From Cyanobium sp. (GTDB lineage: Bacteria > Cyanobacteriota > Cyanobacteriia > PCC-6307 > Cyanobiaceae), in assembly GCA_014191535.1 (NCBI GenBank), contig BJHC01000046.1:1-8522 (forward strand): 8,522 bases of DNA, in the 5' to 3' direction. Of this stretch, positions 1 to 5,862 are shown one piece after another. The notes under the pieces were generated by a model, which searched no databases, was not told the DNA's origin, and saw nothing but the letters and a program-made list of their open reading frames with translations. A program made the position numbers and the translations under genes. Within the stretch, counting starts at the first letter, position 1, and each line of letters opens with the position of its first letter.

Positions 1-1
1 G

Positions 2-160
2 CGTGATGGCCTCAATCCCCGCCGCCGCCTTGCACTGCGCATCCAGGGGCGCCGTGACCTGCCGCTCACCCGTGTCGGCGAGCCGATGCCCCTGGCGGAT
101 CTGGAGCGCGGCGGAGCCGAGCTGGCCCGATTCCTCGGCGTGCCCCTGGAGGGGGTGTGA
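2..160 (+). CDS. ycf4: Photosystem I assembly protein Ycf4, C-terminal end (partial)
   Basis: Only the last 52 codons are inside the window; the 5' part lies upstream of base 1. The visible peptide contains [20 protein letters not shown], then [15 protein letters not shown] and a [15 protein letters not shown] terminus, which I recognise as the conserved C-terminal tail of cyanobacterial Ycf4. Ycf4 is a thylakoid membrane protein with two N-terminal membrane segments (not visible here). Its soluble C-terminal domain helps assemble photosystem I. The frame is open from the window edge to a TGA at 158-160. That stop overlaps the ATG at 160-162 of the following cyclophilin gene, so the two are probably co-transcribed and translationally coupled. 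The identification rests on recall of the family's tail, without the membrane part as confirmation. Confidence 0.85.
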   Translation, partial: RDGLNPRRRLALRIQGRRDLPLTRVGEPMPLADLERGGAELARFLGVPLEGV

Positions 161-885
161 TGGCGGCACTGCGCGTTCCGAGCCTGTGGCGGCCGCTGCT
201 GCTCACGCTGCTGTTGCTGCTGAGCCCCCTGGGCCCTGTGGCCTGCGCCGCCACGGGCTCCAGCGCCCCGGTGGGATGCGGCAGCGGCGGCGTGCCCTGC
301 CTGCAGGGCACCGCCGTGGTGGAGCTCAAGACCAGCAAGGGCAACGTTGAGCTCACCCTGGATGGTTCAGCGGCGCCGCTCACCGCCGGCAACTTCGTCG
401 ACTTGGTGCGCCGCGGCGTCTACAACAACACCCTGTTTCACCGGGTGGTGCGCGAGCCCATCCCCTTTGTGGTGCAGGGGGGAGATCCCCAGAGCGCCAA
501 TCCCGCCACCCCCGTTGATCTGCTGGGCACCGGCAGCTACGTGGACCCCACCAACGGCCAGCCGCGGTTGATTCCCCTGGAGCTGTTCCTCAGCGGCGAC
601 AGCAGCCCCCGCTATGGGGAAGTGCTGGCGGGGCCGGGGCAGCAGAGCCGCCTGCGCCTGCAGCACCAGCGCGGGGCGGTGGCCATGGCCCGTTCGGCTG
701 ATCCCAATTCCGCCAGCGCGCAGTTCTACATCGCTCTGAAAGCCTTGCCCGAGCTGGATGGCCGCTATGCCGTCTTTGGCCGGGTCACCAAGGGGATGGA
801 GGTGGTCGACCGCATCAGCCAGGGGGACAAGCTGATCAGTGCCACCGTGCTCCAGGGCGGCACCCTGGTGAAGGACGCCAACTAG
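157..885 (+). CDS. Exported cyclophilin-type peptidyl-prolyl cis-trans isomerase
   Basis: A 242-residue protein when started at the GTG at 157; the ATG at 160 is an equally good start and overlaps the ycf4 stop as TGATG. Residues 1-32 look like a signal peptide: an Arg-containing start, a leucine-rich core ([14 protein letters not shown]) and a small-residue ACAA cleavage region. The enzyme should therefore act in the periplasm or thylakoid lumen, catalysing proline isomerisation during folding. A cysteine at 30 resembles a lipobox, but the preceding residues (P-V-A) fit poorly. The cyclophilin domain runs from about 52 to 239. It shows FHRVV (94-98, with the catalytic Arg96), QGGDP (107-111), [20 protein letters not shown] (173-192) and [11 protein letters not shown] (200-210). 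Some motifs diverge from standard cyclophilins, for example R in place of N after MA, and Y in place of the usual Trp/His region near LDG. This is common in bacterial exported forms. The stop codon overlaps that of convergent ilvH. Confidence 0.92.
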   Translation: MMAALRVPSLWRPLLLTLLLLLSPLGPVACAATGSSAPVGCGSGGVPCLQGTAVVELKTSKGNVELTLDGSAAPLTAGNFVDLVRRGVYNNTLFHRVVREPIPFVVQGGDPQSANPATPVDLLGTGSYVDPTNGQPRLIPLELFLSGDSSPRYGEVLAGPGQQSRLRLQHQRGAVAMARSADPNSASAQFYIALKALPELDGRYAVFGRVTKGMEVVDRISQGDKLISATVLQGGTLVKDAN

Positions 886-1412
886 GCCGGCACCCGCTTG
901 TCGAGGCTGGTGACCTTCAGGTAGGCCGTGTTCACACCCGAGGCCCGTTCCAGGGAAATGCGGCCGGTGCGGGCAATCTCCAGGATCCCGTAGCCGGAGA
1001 GCACGTTCTCGATGGCCACCAGCTTGCCGGGATCCCCCACCACTTCGATGGTGAGGGCGTGGTCGGCCACATCCACCACCTTGGCGCGGAACACCTGCAC
1101 CAGATCCAGGATGGCGGCGCGGTTCTCCGGTGGGGCCGACACCTTGAGCAGCATCAGTTCCCGCTCCACGGCGGGAATGCGGGTGAGGTCGTTGACCTCC
1201 AGCACATTGATCAGCTTGTTGAGCTGCTTGCTCATCTGCTCGAGGGTGCGGTCGTCCCCCTCCACCACCATGGTCAGGCGGGAGACACCGGCCTGTTCGG
1301 CTGGGCCCACCGCCAGGCTCTCGATGTTGAAGCCGCGCCGCGCAAACAGCCCGGAGATGCGGCTGAGCACACCGGATTCGTCCTCCACCAGCACCGAAAG
1401 GGTGTGCTTCAT
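882..1412 (-). CDS. ilvH: Acetolactate synthase small (regulatory) subunit
   Basis: A 176-residue protein, the normal length for the bacterial small subunit of acetohydroxyacid synthase (type III). This subunit activates the catalytic subunit IlvB/IlvI and gives feedback inhibition by valine, at the first shared step of valine, leucine and isoleucine synthesis in the cytoplasm. The N-terminal ACT domain (about 3-76) begins [20 protein letters not shown] and continues [13 protein letters not shown] (21-33), the classic valine-binding region. The C-terminal half has RELMLLKV (84-91) and the ALS small-subunit domain with [20 protein letters not shown]. The start is the ATG at 1410-1412, directly before the conserved [10 protein letters not shown]. 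No strong Shine-Dalgarno is seen. The gene lies 36 bases downstream of the alpha/beta hydrolase on the same strand, so it may be co-transcribed with it, although the two have no obvious pathway link. Its TAG overlaps that of the convergent cyclophilin. Confidence 0.96.
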   Translation of the reverse strand: MKHTLSVLVEDESGVLSRISGLFARRGFNIESLAVGPAEQAGVSRLTMVVEGDDRTLEQMSKQLNKLINVLEVNDLTRIPAVERELMLLKVSAPPENRAAILDLVQVFRAKVVDVADHALTIEVVGDPGKLVAIENVLSGYGILEIARTGRISLERASGVNTAYLKVTSLDKRVPA

Positions 1413-1448
1413 GCCCAGGGTTGCGAGTGCGGCCGGCGAAACCCCAAG

Positions 1449-2405
1449 TTACGTGCTGGCTTGGCGCTCCAGCCACTGCAGCAGTGTGCGGTTGAACAGG
1501 GCGGGCCGTTCGTCGTGGGGGCAGTGGCCCAGTTGGGGTAACAGCTGCAGCTCCAGATCGGGCTTGTGCTGCGCGAGCCGCTGGCTGATGGTCGGCGGCA
1601 CCAGGCGATCCTGGCTGCCCCAGAGCACCAGCAGCGGCTGACGCATGCGCTGCAGCAGCGGTGCCGCCGTGGCGGCCCGCGGGCGCAGGGCCATGCCGAT
1701 GCTCATGGCCCGCAGGGCTCGGGGGGCCTGGGGGCGCAGGGCCGGCCTCGCCACCAGGCGCCGCAGTTCCCGGTTGACCGGTTGGCGGCTGCTGTAGGCG
1801 CTGCGTAGCCCCAGATCCAGCAGCGGCGTGCGGGCGATCAACGGCACCAGCAGCTCCAGGGGCAACAGCCGGCAGAGCACCAGCACCGTTTGCCGCTGCA
1901 GCCGGCGCCGCCAGGGCCGGCGCCGGCGCCCCATGGGCATCAGCAGGGTGGGATCCGGCAGGGGTGCCGCCACCACCGCCTGCACCCAGCTCGGGAAAAA
2001 CACGGCGCAGGTGACGGCCACCAGGCTGCCGAGGGAATTGCCCACCAGCACCGCCGGCCCCTGGACCACCTGCTCCAGAAAAGCCTGCACCTGACGGGCC
2101 CACAGGCGGTTATCGAGGGGGCGGTGGCGGTGATGGGCCGGCTGACTGGAGGCGCCGAAACCCACAAGGTCGATGGCGTAGACGCACCAGCCGGCCGCCA
2201 CCAGGTCGGCGGCGTTGTGGCGCCAATGGCCGCTGGCGGCCCCGAAGCCGTGCAACAGCACCAGGGCCGGCTGCTCGCGGCGGCCCAGCACCCGCCAGTG
2301 GCACTGGTGCCCCTGCCACTGCCAGCTGCCGTGTTCACCCCACTGGGCCCCCACGGCGTCAGGCTGGGGGGCGGATCGCGGCAGGGGCTCCAGGGTGGCC
2401 GACAC
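1449..2405 (-). CDS. Alpha/beta hydrolase fold protein
   Basis: A 318-residue single-domain alpha/beta hydrolase with a complete catalytic set. It has the oxyanion-region motif LLHGFGAASGHWR (50-62), the nucleophile elbow VGNSLGSL (Ser124), WGSQDRLVP (Asp266) and LGHCPHDE (His294). The lid region (about 157-215) is rich in Arg and Leu. Substrate cannot be read from the sequence. The HGFG...W.R and GNSLG pattern resembles cyanobacterial and plastid hydrolases near chlorophyll dephytylase and pheophytinase as well as haloalkane-dehalogenase-like and esterase families, so a pigment or ester substrate is only a guess. No signal peptide is evident. The listed start is a GTG at 2403-2405, which overlaps the start of divergent trm1. 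A second in-frame GTG at 2352-2354 (residue 18) would remove that overlap and still leave the whole domain. The gene precedes ilvH by 36 bases. Confidence 0.9.
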   Translation of the reverse strand: MSATLEPLPRSAPQPDAVGAQWGEHGSWQWQGHQCHWRVLGRREQPALVLLHGFGAASGHWRHNAADLVAAGWCVYAIDLVGFGASSQPAHHRHRPLDNRLWARQVQAFLEQVVQGPAVLVGNSLGSLVAVTCAVFFPSWVQAVVAAPLPDPTLLMPMGRRRRPWRRRLQRQTVLVLCRLLPLELLVPLIARTPLLDLGLRSAYSSRQPVNRELRRLVARPALRPQAPRALRAMSIGMALRPRAATAAPLLQRMRQPLLVLWGSQDRLVPPTISQRLAQHKPDLELQLLPQLGHCPHDERPALFNRTLLQWLERQAST

Positions 2406-3570
2406 GGCAGCGCAAACAGAGGGCGGTGCCGGTCAAAACCGTCCGCAGGACCTTCACTATTGCGAAGGCCTGGCCCGCCTGCGGCTTGGGGATGGGTTCT
2501 TCCGGCCGCAATCGCGGCCATCCCGCGACCTGGGGGTGCTGCTGGCCCGCTGCCGGCCCCAGCCCCTGGAGGTGTTGGATCTGATGGCTGGTTGCGGCAT
2601 CCGTGGCCTGCGTTACGGCCTGGAGGCGGGGGCCAGCGCCGTGTGGGTCAATGACGCCGATGGGGATCGGCTCCCGCTGATGCAGGCCAACCTGGCCCCC
2701 TTGGCTGCCGCCGGCTGCGCCGTGCGCACCACGGCGCTCACGGCCCAGAAACTCCTGGCCGCGTGCCTCCTGCAGGAGCGGCGGTTCGGGGTTGTGGATC
2801 TGGATGCCTTCGGCTGCCCCACCCCCCTGGTGGCGGCGGCCTTGGAGGCCCTGCAGTTTGGTGGCGTGCTCTACCTGGCCAGCACCGACGGGCGCTCCCC
2901 CACCGGCCACGATCGTGCTGCGGCCGTGCGCTCCCTCGGGGCCGCCGCCCGCGCCCACCCCGCCAGTTGGGAGCTGGCCCTGCGGCTGCAGATCGGGGTG
3001 GTAGCGCGGGCGGCCTGGGCCCTGGGCCAGGGTGTGCGCCCGTTGTTCAGCTTTAGTGAAGGGCGCACATTTCGGGTGGCCCTTGAGCTGCAGCGGCGGG
3101 CCGAGCCCCAGCAGGAGCGGCTGCTGGGGCTGCTGGCCCATTGCCACGGCTGCGGGGAGCAGTTCAGCCAGGGCCTGTGGCGGCTGCGTCAATGGCCGGC
3201 CTGTGGCTGCGGTGCCCAGGCTCCGCCCCTGGCCATTTCCGGGCCGCTGTGGCTGGGGCCGTTGCAACATGCGCCCACGCTCGAGGCCATGGCCGAGCGG
3301 GCGGCGGAGGCCCCGCCCGGCGCCGTGGCCCCCGCCAGCCTGCGGCTGCTGCGGCGTCTGCAGGCGGATCCCGGTCTGCCGGAGCGCTGTTGGCCCATGG
3401 CGGAGCTGGGCCGGCGCCTGGGGGGCGGCCCTCCCGCCACCGAGGCCCTGCTGGCGGCCCTGCGGGCGGAGGGCTTCACGGCCCTGCGCTCCGGCCTGAT
3501 GGACGGCCAGTTCCGCTGCAATGCCCCCTGGCCCCGCGTCCTGGAGCTCGCAGCTGCGCTAAATAGGTAG
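2395..3570 (+). CDS. trm1: tRNA (guanine26-N2)-dimethyltransferase, Trm1 family
   Basis: A 391-residue protein from the GTG at 2395, chosen because the open frame upstream (to 2215) is low-complexity antisense to the hydrolase and no later start precedes the conserved domain. Trm1 uses S-adenosylmethionine to methylate N2 of G26 in tRNA; the Aquifex enzyme also acts on G27. Visible elements: CEGLARLRLGDGFFRP (23-38) and SRPSRDLGVLL, the substrate-side start of Trm1. The SAM motif DLMAGCGIRGLRYG follows (62-75), then VNDAD (85-89) and the motif IV equivalent DLDAFGCPTP (135-144). Zinc-type cysteine pairs CHGC (250-253) and CGC (270-272) come next, then SGPLWLGPL (282-290) and a winged-helix-like C-terminal part. 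The family is best known from eukaryotes and archaea and is sparse in bacteria, but I recall it in picocyanobacteria. Only 18 bases separate it from petM, and an operon is possible. Confidence 0.9.
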   Translation: MADTAAQTEGGAGQNRPQDLHYCEGLARLRLGDGFFRPQSRPSRDLGVLLARCRPQPLEVLDLMAGCGIRGLRYGLEAGASAVWVNDADGDRLPLMQANLAPLAAAGCAVRTTALTAQKLLAACLLQERRFGVVDLDAFGCPTPLVAAALEALQFGGVLYLASTDGRSPTGHDRAAAVRSLGAAARAHPASWELALRLQIGVVARAAWALGQGVRPLFSFSEGRTFRVALELQRRAEPQQERLLGLLAHCHGCGEQFSQGLWRLRQWPACGCGAQAPPLAISGPLWLGPLQHAPTLEAMAERAAEAPPGAVAPASLRLLRRLQADPGLPERCWPMAELGRRLGGGPPATEALLAALRAEGFTALRSGLMDGQFRCNAPWPRVLELAAALNR

Positions 3571-3588
3571 CCGTTACGGCATGCGGCC

Positions 3589-3690
3589 ATGGCCTCGGAG
3601 ATCTTCGGCATTGCAGCGGTGTTCTGGGTTTTGATCCCCGTGGGCCTGGTGGGCGGCGCGCTGCTGCTGAAGCTCCAGGGCGACAACTGA
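3589..3690 (+). CDS. petM: Cytochrome b6f complex subunit 7 (PetM)
   Basis: A 33-residue protein. It begins [20 protein letters not shown] and ends KLQGDN, matching the cyanobacterial PetM sequence I recall almost throughout. It is a single membrane-spanning helix (about residues 5-27) with an acidic residue near the N-terminus and a Lys at the stromal/cytoplasmic end. PetM is one of the small peripheral subunits of the cytochrome b6f complex in the thylakoid membrane, which moves electrons from plastoquinol to plastocyanin or cytochrome c6. The ATG at 3589 is required for the conserved N-terminus; an ATG at 3581 is out of frame. No clear Shine-Dalgarno precedes it. A TAAATA at 3560-3565, inside the end of trm1, could serve as a -10 element, but no matching -35 is seen. 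The gene lies between trm1 and the ycf39-like gene, all on the same strand. Confidence 0.96.
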   Translation: MASEIFGIAAVFWVLIPVGLVGGALLLKLQGDN

Positions 3691-3746
3691 GGCTCAGAGA
3701 AGCCTTGGCGCAGCGGAGAAGCCCTCAGCTTTAGGCTCGGGCCTCC

Positions 3747-3753
3747 AGGCGGA
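3747..3753 (+). promoter_or_regulatory. Shine-Dalgarno-like site of the ycf39 gene
   Basis: AGGCGGA lies six bases upstream of the ATG at 3760. It is one of the few recognisable ribosome binding sites in this window and supports that start; most other genes here show none, as is common in cyanobacteria. Confidence 0.55.
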
Positions 3754-3759
3754 ATCCCG

Positions 3760-4722
3760 ATGCAGGTGTTGGTGATCGGTGCAACGGGCACGCTGGGGCG
3801 GCAGATCGCCCGGCAGGCCCTCGATGCCGGTCATCACGTGCGCTGCATGGTGCGCTCACCGCGCAAGGCATCCTTCCTGCAGGAGTGGGGCTGTGAGCTC
3901 ACCCGCGGCGATCTGCTTGAGCCCGACAGCCTCGATTACGCCCTGGAGGGCCAGGAGGCGGTGATCGATGCGGCCACGGCCCGGGCCACCGATCCCGGCA
4001 GCAGCTACGACACCGATTGGACCGGCAAGCTCAACCTGCTCAACGCCTGTGAGCGCGCCGGCGTCAAACGTTTCGTGTTCGTGTCGTTGCTCGATGCCGA
4101 CAAGCACCGCGACGTGCCGCTGATGGAGATCAAGTACTGCACCGAGCAGGCCCTGATCAACTCCGACTTCGACTACACCATCCTGCGCTGTGTGGCCTTC
4201 ATGCAGGGCCTGATCAGCCAGGTGGCCATCCCGGTGCTGGAGAACCAGACGGTGTGGGTGAGCGGAACTCCGACCCCCATCGCCTACATGAACACCCAGG
4301 ATGTGGCCCGTTTCGCGGTGGCCGCCCTGGGCCGTGCGGAAACCGTGCGCCAGGCGTTTCCGGTGGTGGGCCCCCGGGCCTGGAACACCGGTGAAATCAC
4401 CCAGCTGTGCGAAGCGTTCACCGGAAAAAGTGCTCGCGTGTTCCGCGTACGGCCGTTCCTGCTGCGGGTGATGCAGGGGGTGTCGTCGTTCTTTGAGCCG
4501 GCGGTGAACGTGGCGGAACGCCTGGCCTTCGACAAGGTGGTGGGGGGCGGTGTTGCCCTCAATGCACCCATGGAGGCCAGCTACGCCGCCTTTGGCCTGG
4601 ATCCCGCCACCACCACGGGGCTGGAGTCGTACCTGAAGGAGTACTACGACACCATCCTGAAGCGGTTGCGGGAGATGGAAGCCGACCTGGACAAGGACGC
4701 CAAGAAAAAGTTGCCGTTCTGA
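3760..4722 (+). CDS. ycf39: Ycf39/HCF244-like NAD(P)-binding photosystem II assembly factor
   Basis: A 320-residue atypical short-chain dehydrogenase of the NmrA-like group. The N-terminal Rossmann motif is GATGTLGRQIARQAL (7-21), followed by VRCMVRSPRKASFLQEWG (27-44), GCELTRGDLLEPDSL (44-58), GVKRFVFVSLLDADKHRDVP (101-120) and LMEIKYCTEQAL (121-132). It lacks the usual YxxxK active site, which fits an assembly or binding role rather than a dehydrogenase. In Synechocystis, Ycf39 associates with high-light-inducible proteins and chlorophyll synthase and helps build photosystem II reaction centres; the plant homologue HCF244 is needed for psbA translation. The extended C-terminus ends in a charged helix with a KDAKKKLPF tail. 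An AGGCGGA Shine-Dalgarno-like site (3747-3753) sits six bases before the ATG. The neighbour upstream is petM, 69 bases away, which fits a photosynthesis-related cluster. Confidence 0.93.
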   Translation: MQVLVIGATGTLGRQIARQALDAGHHVRCMVRSPRKASFLQEWGCELTRGDLLEPDSLDYALEGQEAVIDAATARATDPGSSYDTDWTGKLNLLNACERAGVKRFVFVSLLDADKHRDVPLMEIKYCTEQALINSDFDYTILRCVAFMQGLISQVAIPVLENQTVWVSGTPTPIAYMNTQDVARFAVAALGRAETVRQAFPVVGPRAWNTGEITQLCEAFTGKSARVFRVRPFLLRVMQGVSSFFEPAVNVAERLAFDKVVGGGVALNAPMEASYAAFGLDPATTTGLESYLKEYYDTILKRLREMEADLDKDAKKKLPF

Positions 4723-4764
4723 GTTCAGCGGGCGGCAGCCCCTGGCGCCGCAGTAGTGAGCTTG

Positions 4765-4770
4765 TACTAT
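4765..4770 (+). promoter_or_regulatory. Possible -10 element before the 71-residue gene
   Basis: TACTAT stands out in the GC-rich gap between ycf39 and the 71-residue gene, about 30 bases before its ATG. No convincing -35 hexamer lies 16-18 bases upstream, so this is a weak call. If it is real, transcription would begin near 4777, which argues for the ATG at 4801. Confidence 0.3.
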
Positions 4771-4800
4771 TGCGCCAGTTCTCTTGGTTCGTGGCCGGCC

Positions 4801-5016
4801 ATGGCTATCGCCCAGATCAAAAATCTGCAGCGCCGCCTCGGCGTGCTGGAACAGGAGGCGGTGGAGGAGGTGAGTCGGGCTTGCGGCCACGAGCTCTGGC
4901 AGAGCCTCGGCTTTGATGCCCTCGACAGCGTCGAGGACGCCGATCGCCGTGCCCGCGCCAACTACTACTACGGCCAGCTGCAGGTGGTGCGTGAGCTCAA
5001 GGACGCCCTGGGCTGA
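4801..5016 (+). CDS. Small hypothetical protein of 71 residues, probably conserved in cyanobacteria
   Basis: I do not recognise this protein by family name. The 71 residues start MAIAQIKNLQRRLGVLEQEA and end NYYYGQLQVVRELKDALG. The N-terminal 30 residues look like an amphipathic helix, possibly a short coiled coil. A middle acidic stretch (DALDSVEDADRRARAN) leads to an unusual aromatic run, NYYYGQ. There is no signal peptide or membrane segment, so it is likely a small cytoplasmic, mostly helical protein. The ATG at 4801 is preferred over an in-frame GTG at 4756, because the added residues look unconserved in character and a TACTAT box (4765-4770) lies inside them. The gene follows ycf39 by 78 bases on the same strand and converges with rluE, leaving a 12-base gap. 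G/C-rich third positions support real coding. Confidence 0.75.
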   Translation: MAIAQIKNLQRRLGVLEQEAVEEVSRACGHELWQSLGFDALDSVEDADRRARANYYYGQLQVVRELKDALG

Positions 5017-5028
5017 GGCCAAGCCCCC

Positions 5029-5697
5029 CTATCCGCCGCCGCCGGCCCGGCCCGATTTCCCGCCTCCGGCCCGGCCGCCGCGCCCCTGAAGCAAGCGCTC
5101 CAGCCGAGCCTGCTCACTGGCTGTTGTCTCCCGCCATTGGCCGGGATCGAGCCCGTCCAGGTTGAGGCACGGGCCGCCATCCATCAGATCGATGGCCACC
5201 CGCAGCAACCGCAGGGTGGGCAAGCCCACCGCCGCCGTCATGCGACGCACCTGGCGATTGCGCCCCTCCCGCAGCTCCAGTTCGACCCAGCTGGTGGGGA
5301 TGGACGCCCGCTGCCGGATCGGTGGATTCCGCGGTGGCAGGTTGGGATCCGCGAAGTCGCGGGCCCGAGCCGGCAAGGTGCGCTGCCCCTGAACCATCAC
5401 CCCCTCCCGCAGGGCTTTGAGGGCATCGGGGCTCACCAACCCCTCCACCTGGGCCCAGTAACGGCGCCAATGGCCCCAGCGCGGATCGGTGAGGCGCTGT
5501 TGCAAGCGGCCGTTGGCGGTGAGCAGTAGCAAGCCTTCACTGTCCGCATCGAGCCTCCCGGCGGCATAGACCCCGGGAACCTGGATGTAATCGGCCAGGC
5601 AGCCCCAGGCGGAGCCCTGCTCCGGGGTGAACTGGCTCAACACCCCGTAGGGCTTGTGGAACAGCAGGGTGCTCAGGAGGCCTGGCGCGCTCGCCAC
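5029..5697 (-). CDS. rluE: 23S rRNA pseudouridine synthase, RluE-like (RsuA family)
   Basis: A 222-residue enzyme of the RsuA/RluB/RluE/RluF group, converting a uridine in rRNA to pseudouridine. It shows LLFHKPYGVLSQFTPE (11-26), the catalytic loop GRLDADSEGLLLLTANG (47-63, nucleophile Asp50) and DPRWGHWRRYWAQVEG (71-86). The family signature EGRNRQVRRMTAAVGLPTLR (144-163) follows. There is no N-terminal S4 RNA-binding domain, which fits RluE (E. coli U2457 in 23S rRNA) better than RsuA or RluB. The exact target here is inferred. The start is a GTG at 5695-5697, the only reasonable one before the conserved KPYGVLSQ. The last 18 residues are a Gly/Arg tail, with GRAGGGKS followed by GRAGGGG, that is not part of the usual fold. 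The 5' end overlaps a candidate small membrane ORF in another frame, which suggests translational coupling. Confidence 0.9.
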   Translation of the reverse strand: MASAPGLLSTLLFHKPYGVLSQFTPEQGSAWGCLADYIQVPGVYAAGRLDADSEGLLLLTANGRLQQRLTDPRWGHWRRYWAQVEGLVSPDALKALREGVMVQGQRTLPARARDFADPNLPPRNPPIRQRASIPTSWVELELREGRNRQVRRMTAAVGLPTLRLLRVAIDLMDGGPCLNLDGLDPGQWRETTASEQARLERLLQGRGGRAGGGKSGRAGGGG

Positions 5698-5762
5698 AGG
5701 TTCACCACCCCGATCGAAATCAGCAGCAGTCCGAGATCCATCGTCACGGGGGGCAGGATCAT
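5673..5762 (-). CDS. Candidate tiny single-pass membrane protein overlapping the rluE start
   Basis: An ORF of 29 codons on the minus strand begins with ATG at 5760-5762, with an alternative ATG at 5739-5741 giving 22 codons. It reads MILPPVTMDLGLLLISIGVV followed by NLWRARQAS. Residues 1-23 form a continuous hydrophobic segment, followed by Trp-Arg-Ala-Arg. This is the layout of a single-pass membrane protein with a positively charged cytoplasmic tail, as in the small subunits of photosystems and cytochrome b6f. In the part after the second ATG, third codon positions are mostly G or C. Its last 25 bases overlap the start of rluE in a different frame. No Shine-Dalgarno is visible and I recognise no family. 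It could be a chance reading in GC-rich DNA, since Leu/Val/Ile-rich frames are easy to find. Confidence 0.4.
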   Translation of the reverse strand: MILPPVTMDLGLLLISIGVVNLWRARQAS

Positions 5763-5862
5763 CGGCGTGGGGGCGTCAGCATCAAGAGCGCCGAGACCCT
5801 AGCGGTTTGAGGGCGGCAACTAAGCTGAGGACAGCTCTGTCTTTGTTCCACGGCCCCAGCGC

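Noticed and set aside
367..2103. A 578-codon open frame on the minus strand across the cyclophilin, ilvH and hydrolase genes.
   Set aside because: It is antisense or out of frame to three well-supported genes, made of Ala/Gly/Pro/Arg/His-rich sequence with no known motif. Such frames are expected in GC-rich DNA.
2359..3270. A 303-codon minus-strand open frame opposite trm1.
   Set aside because: Low-complexity Gln/Gly/Pro/Ala composition and no domain, while the plus strand carries complete Trm1 motifs.
3690..3705. AGGCT/AGCCT stem after petM considered as an intrinsic terminator.
   Set aside because: Only five base pairs with no U tract, and the stem includes the stop codon's last base; readthrough into ycf39 seems more likely.
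4762..4785. TGTACTATTGCGCCAGTTCT considered as a LexA (SOS) box.
   Set aside because: GTAC is present, but the matching GTWC half-site is not at the required spacing.
3856..5022. A 388-codon minus-strand open frame opposite ycf39 and the 71-residue gene.
   Set aside because: His/Gly/Val-rich shadow of strongly conserved plus-strand coding; no motif of its own.
5807..5826. TTGAGG and TAAGCT considered as -35 and -10 boxes for infA.
   Set aside because: They are only 8 bases apart, far short of the 16-18 needed.
5823..5836. AGCTG/CAGCT short inverted repeat upstream of infA considered as an operator.
   Set aside because: A five-base stem with a four-base loop is expected by chance at this length, and no promoter elements could be placed around it.
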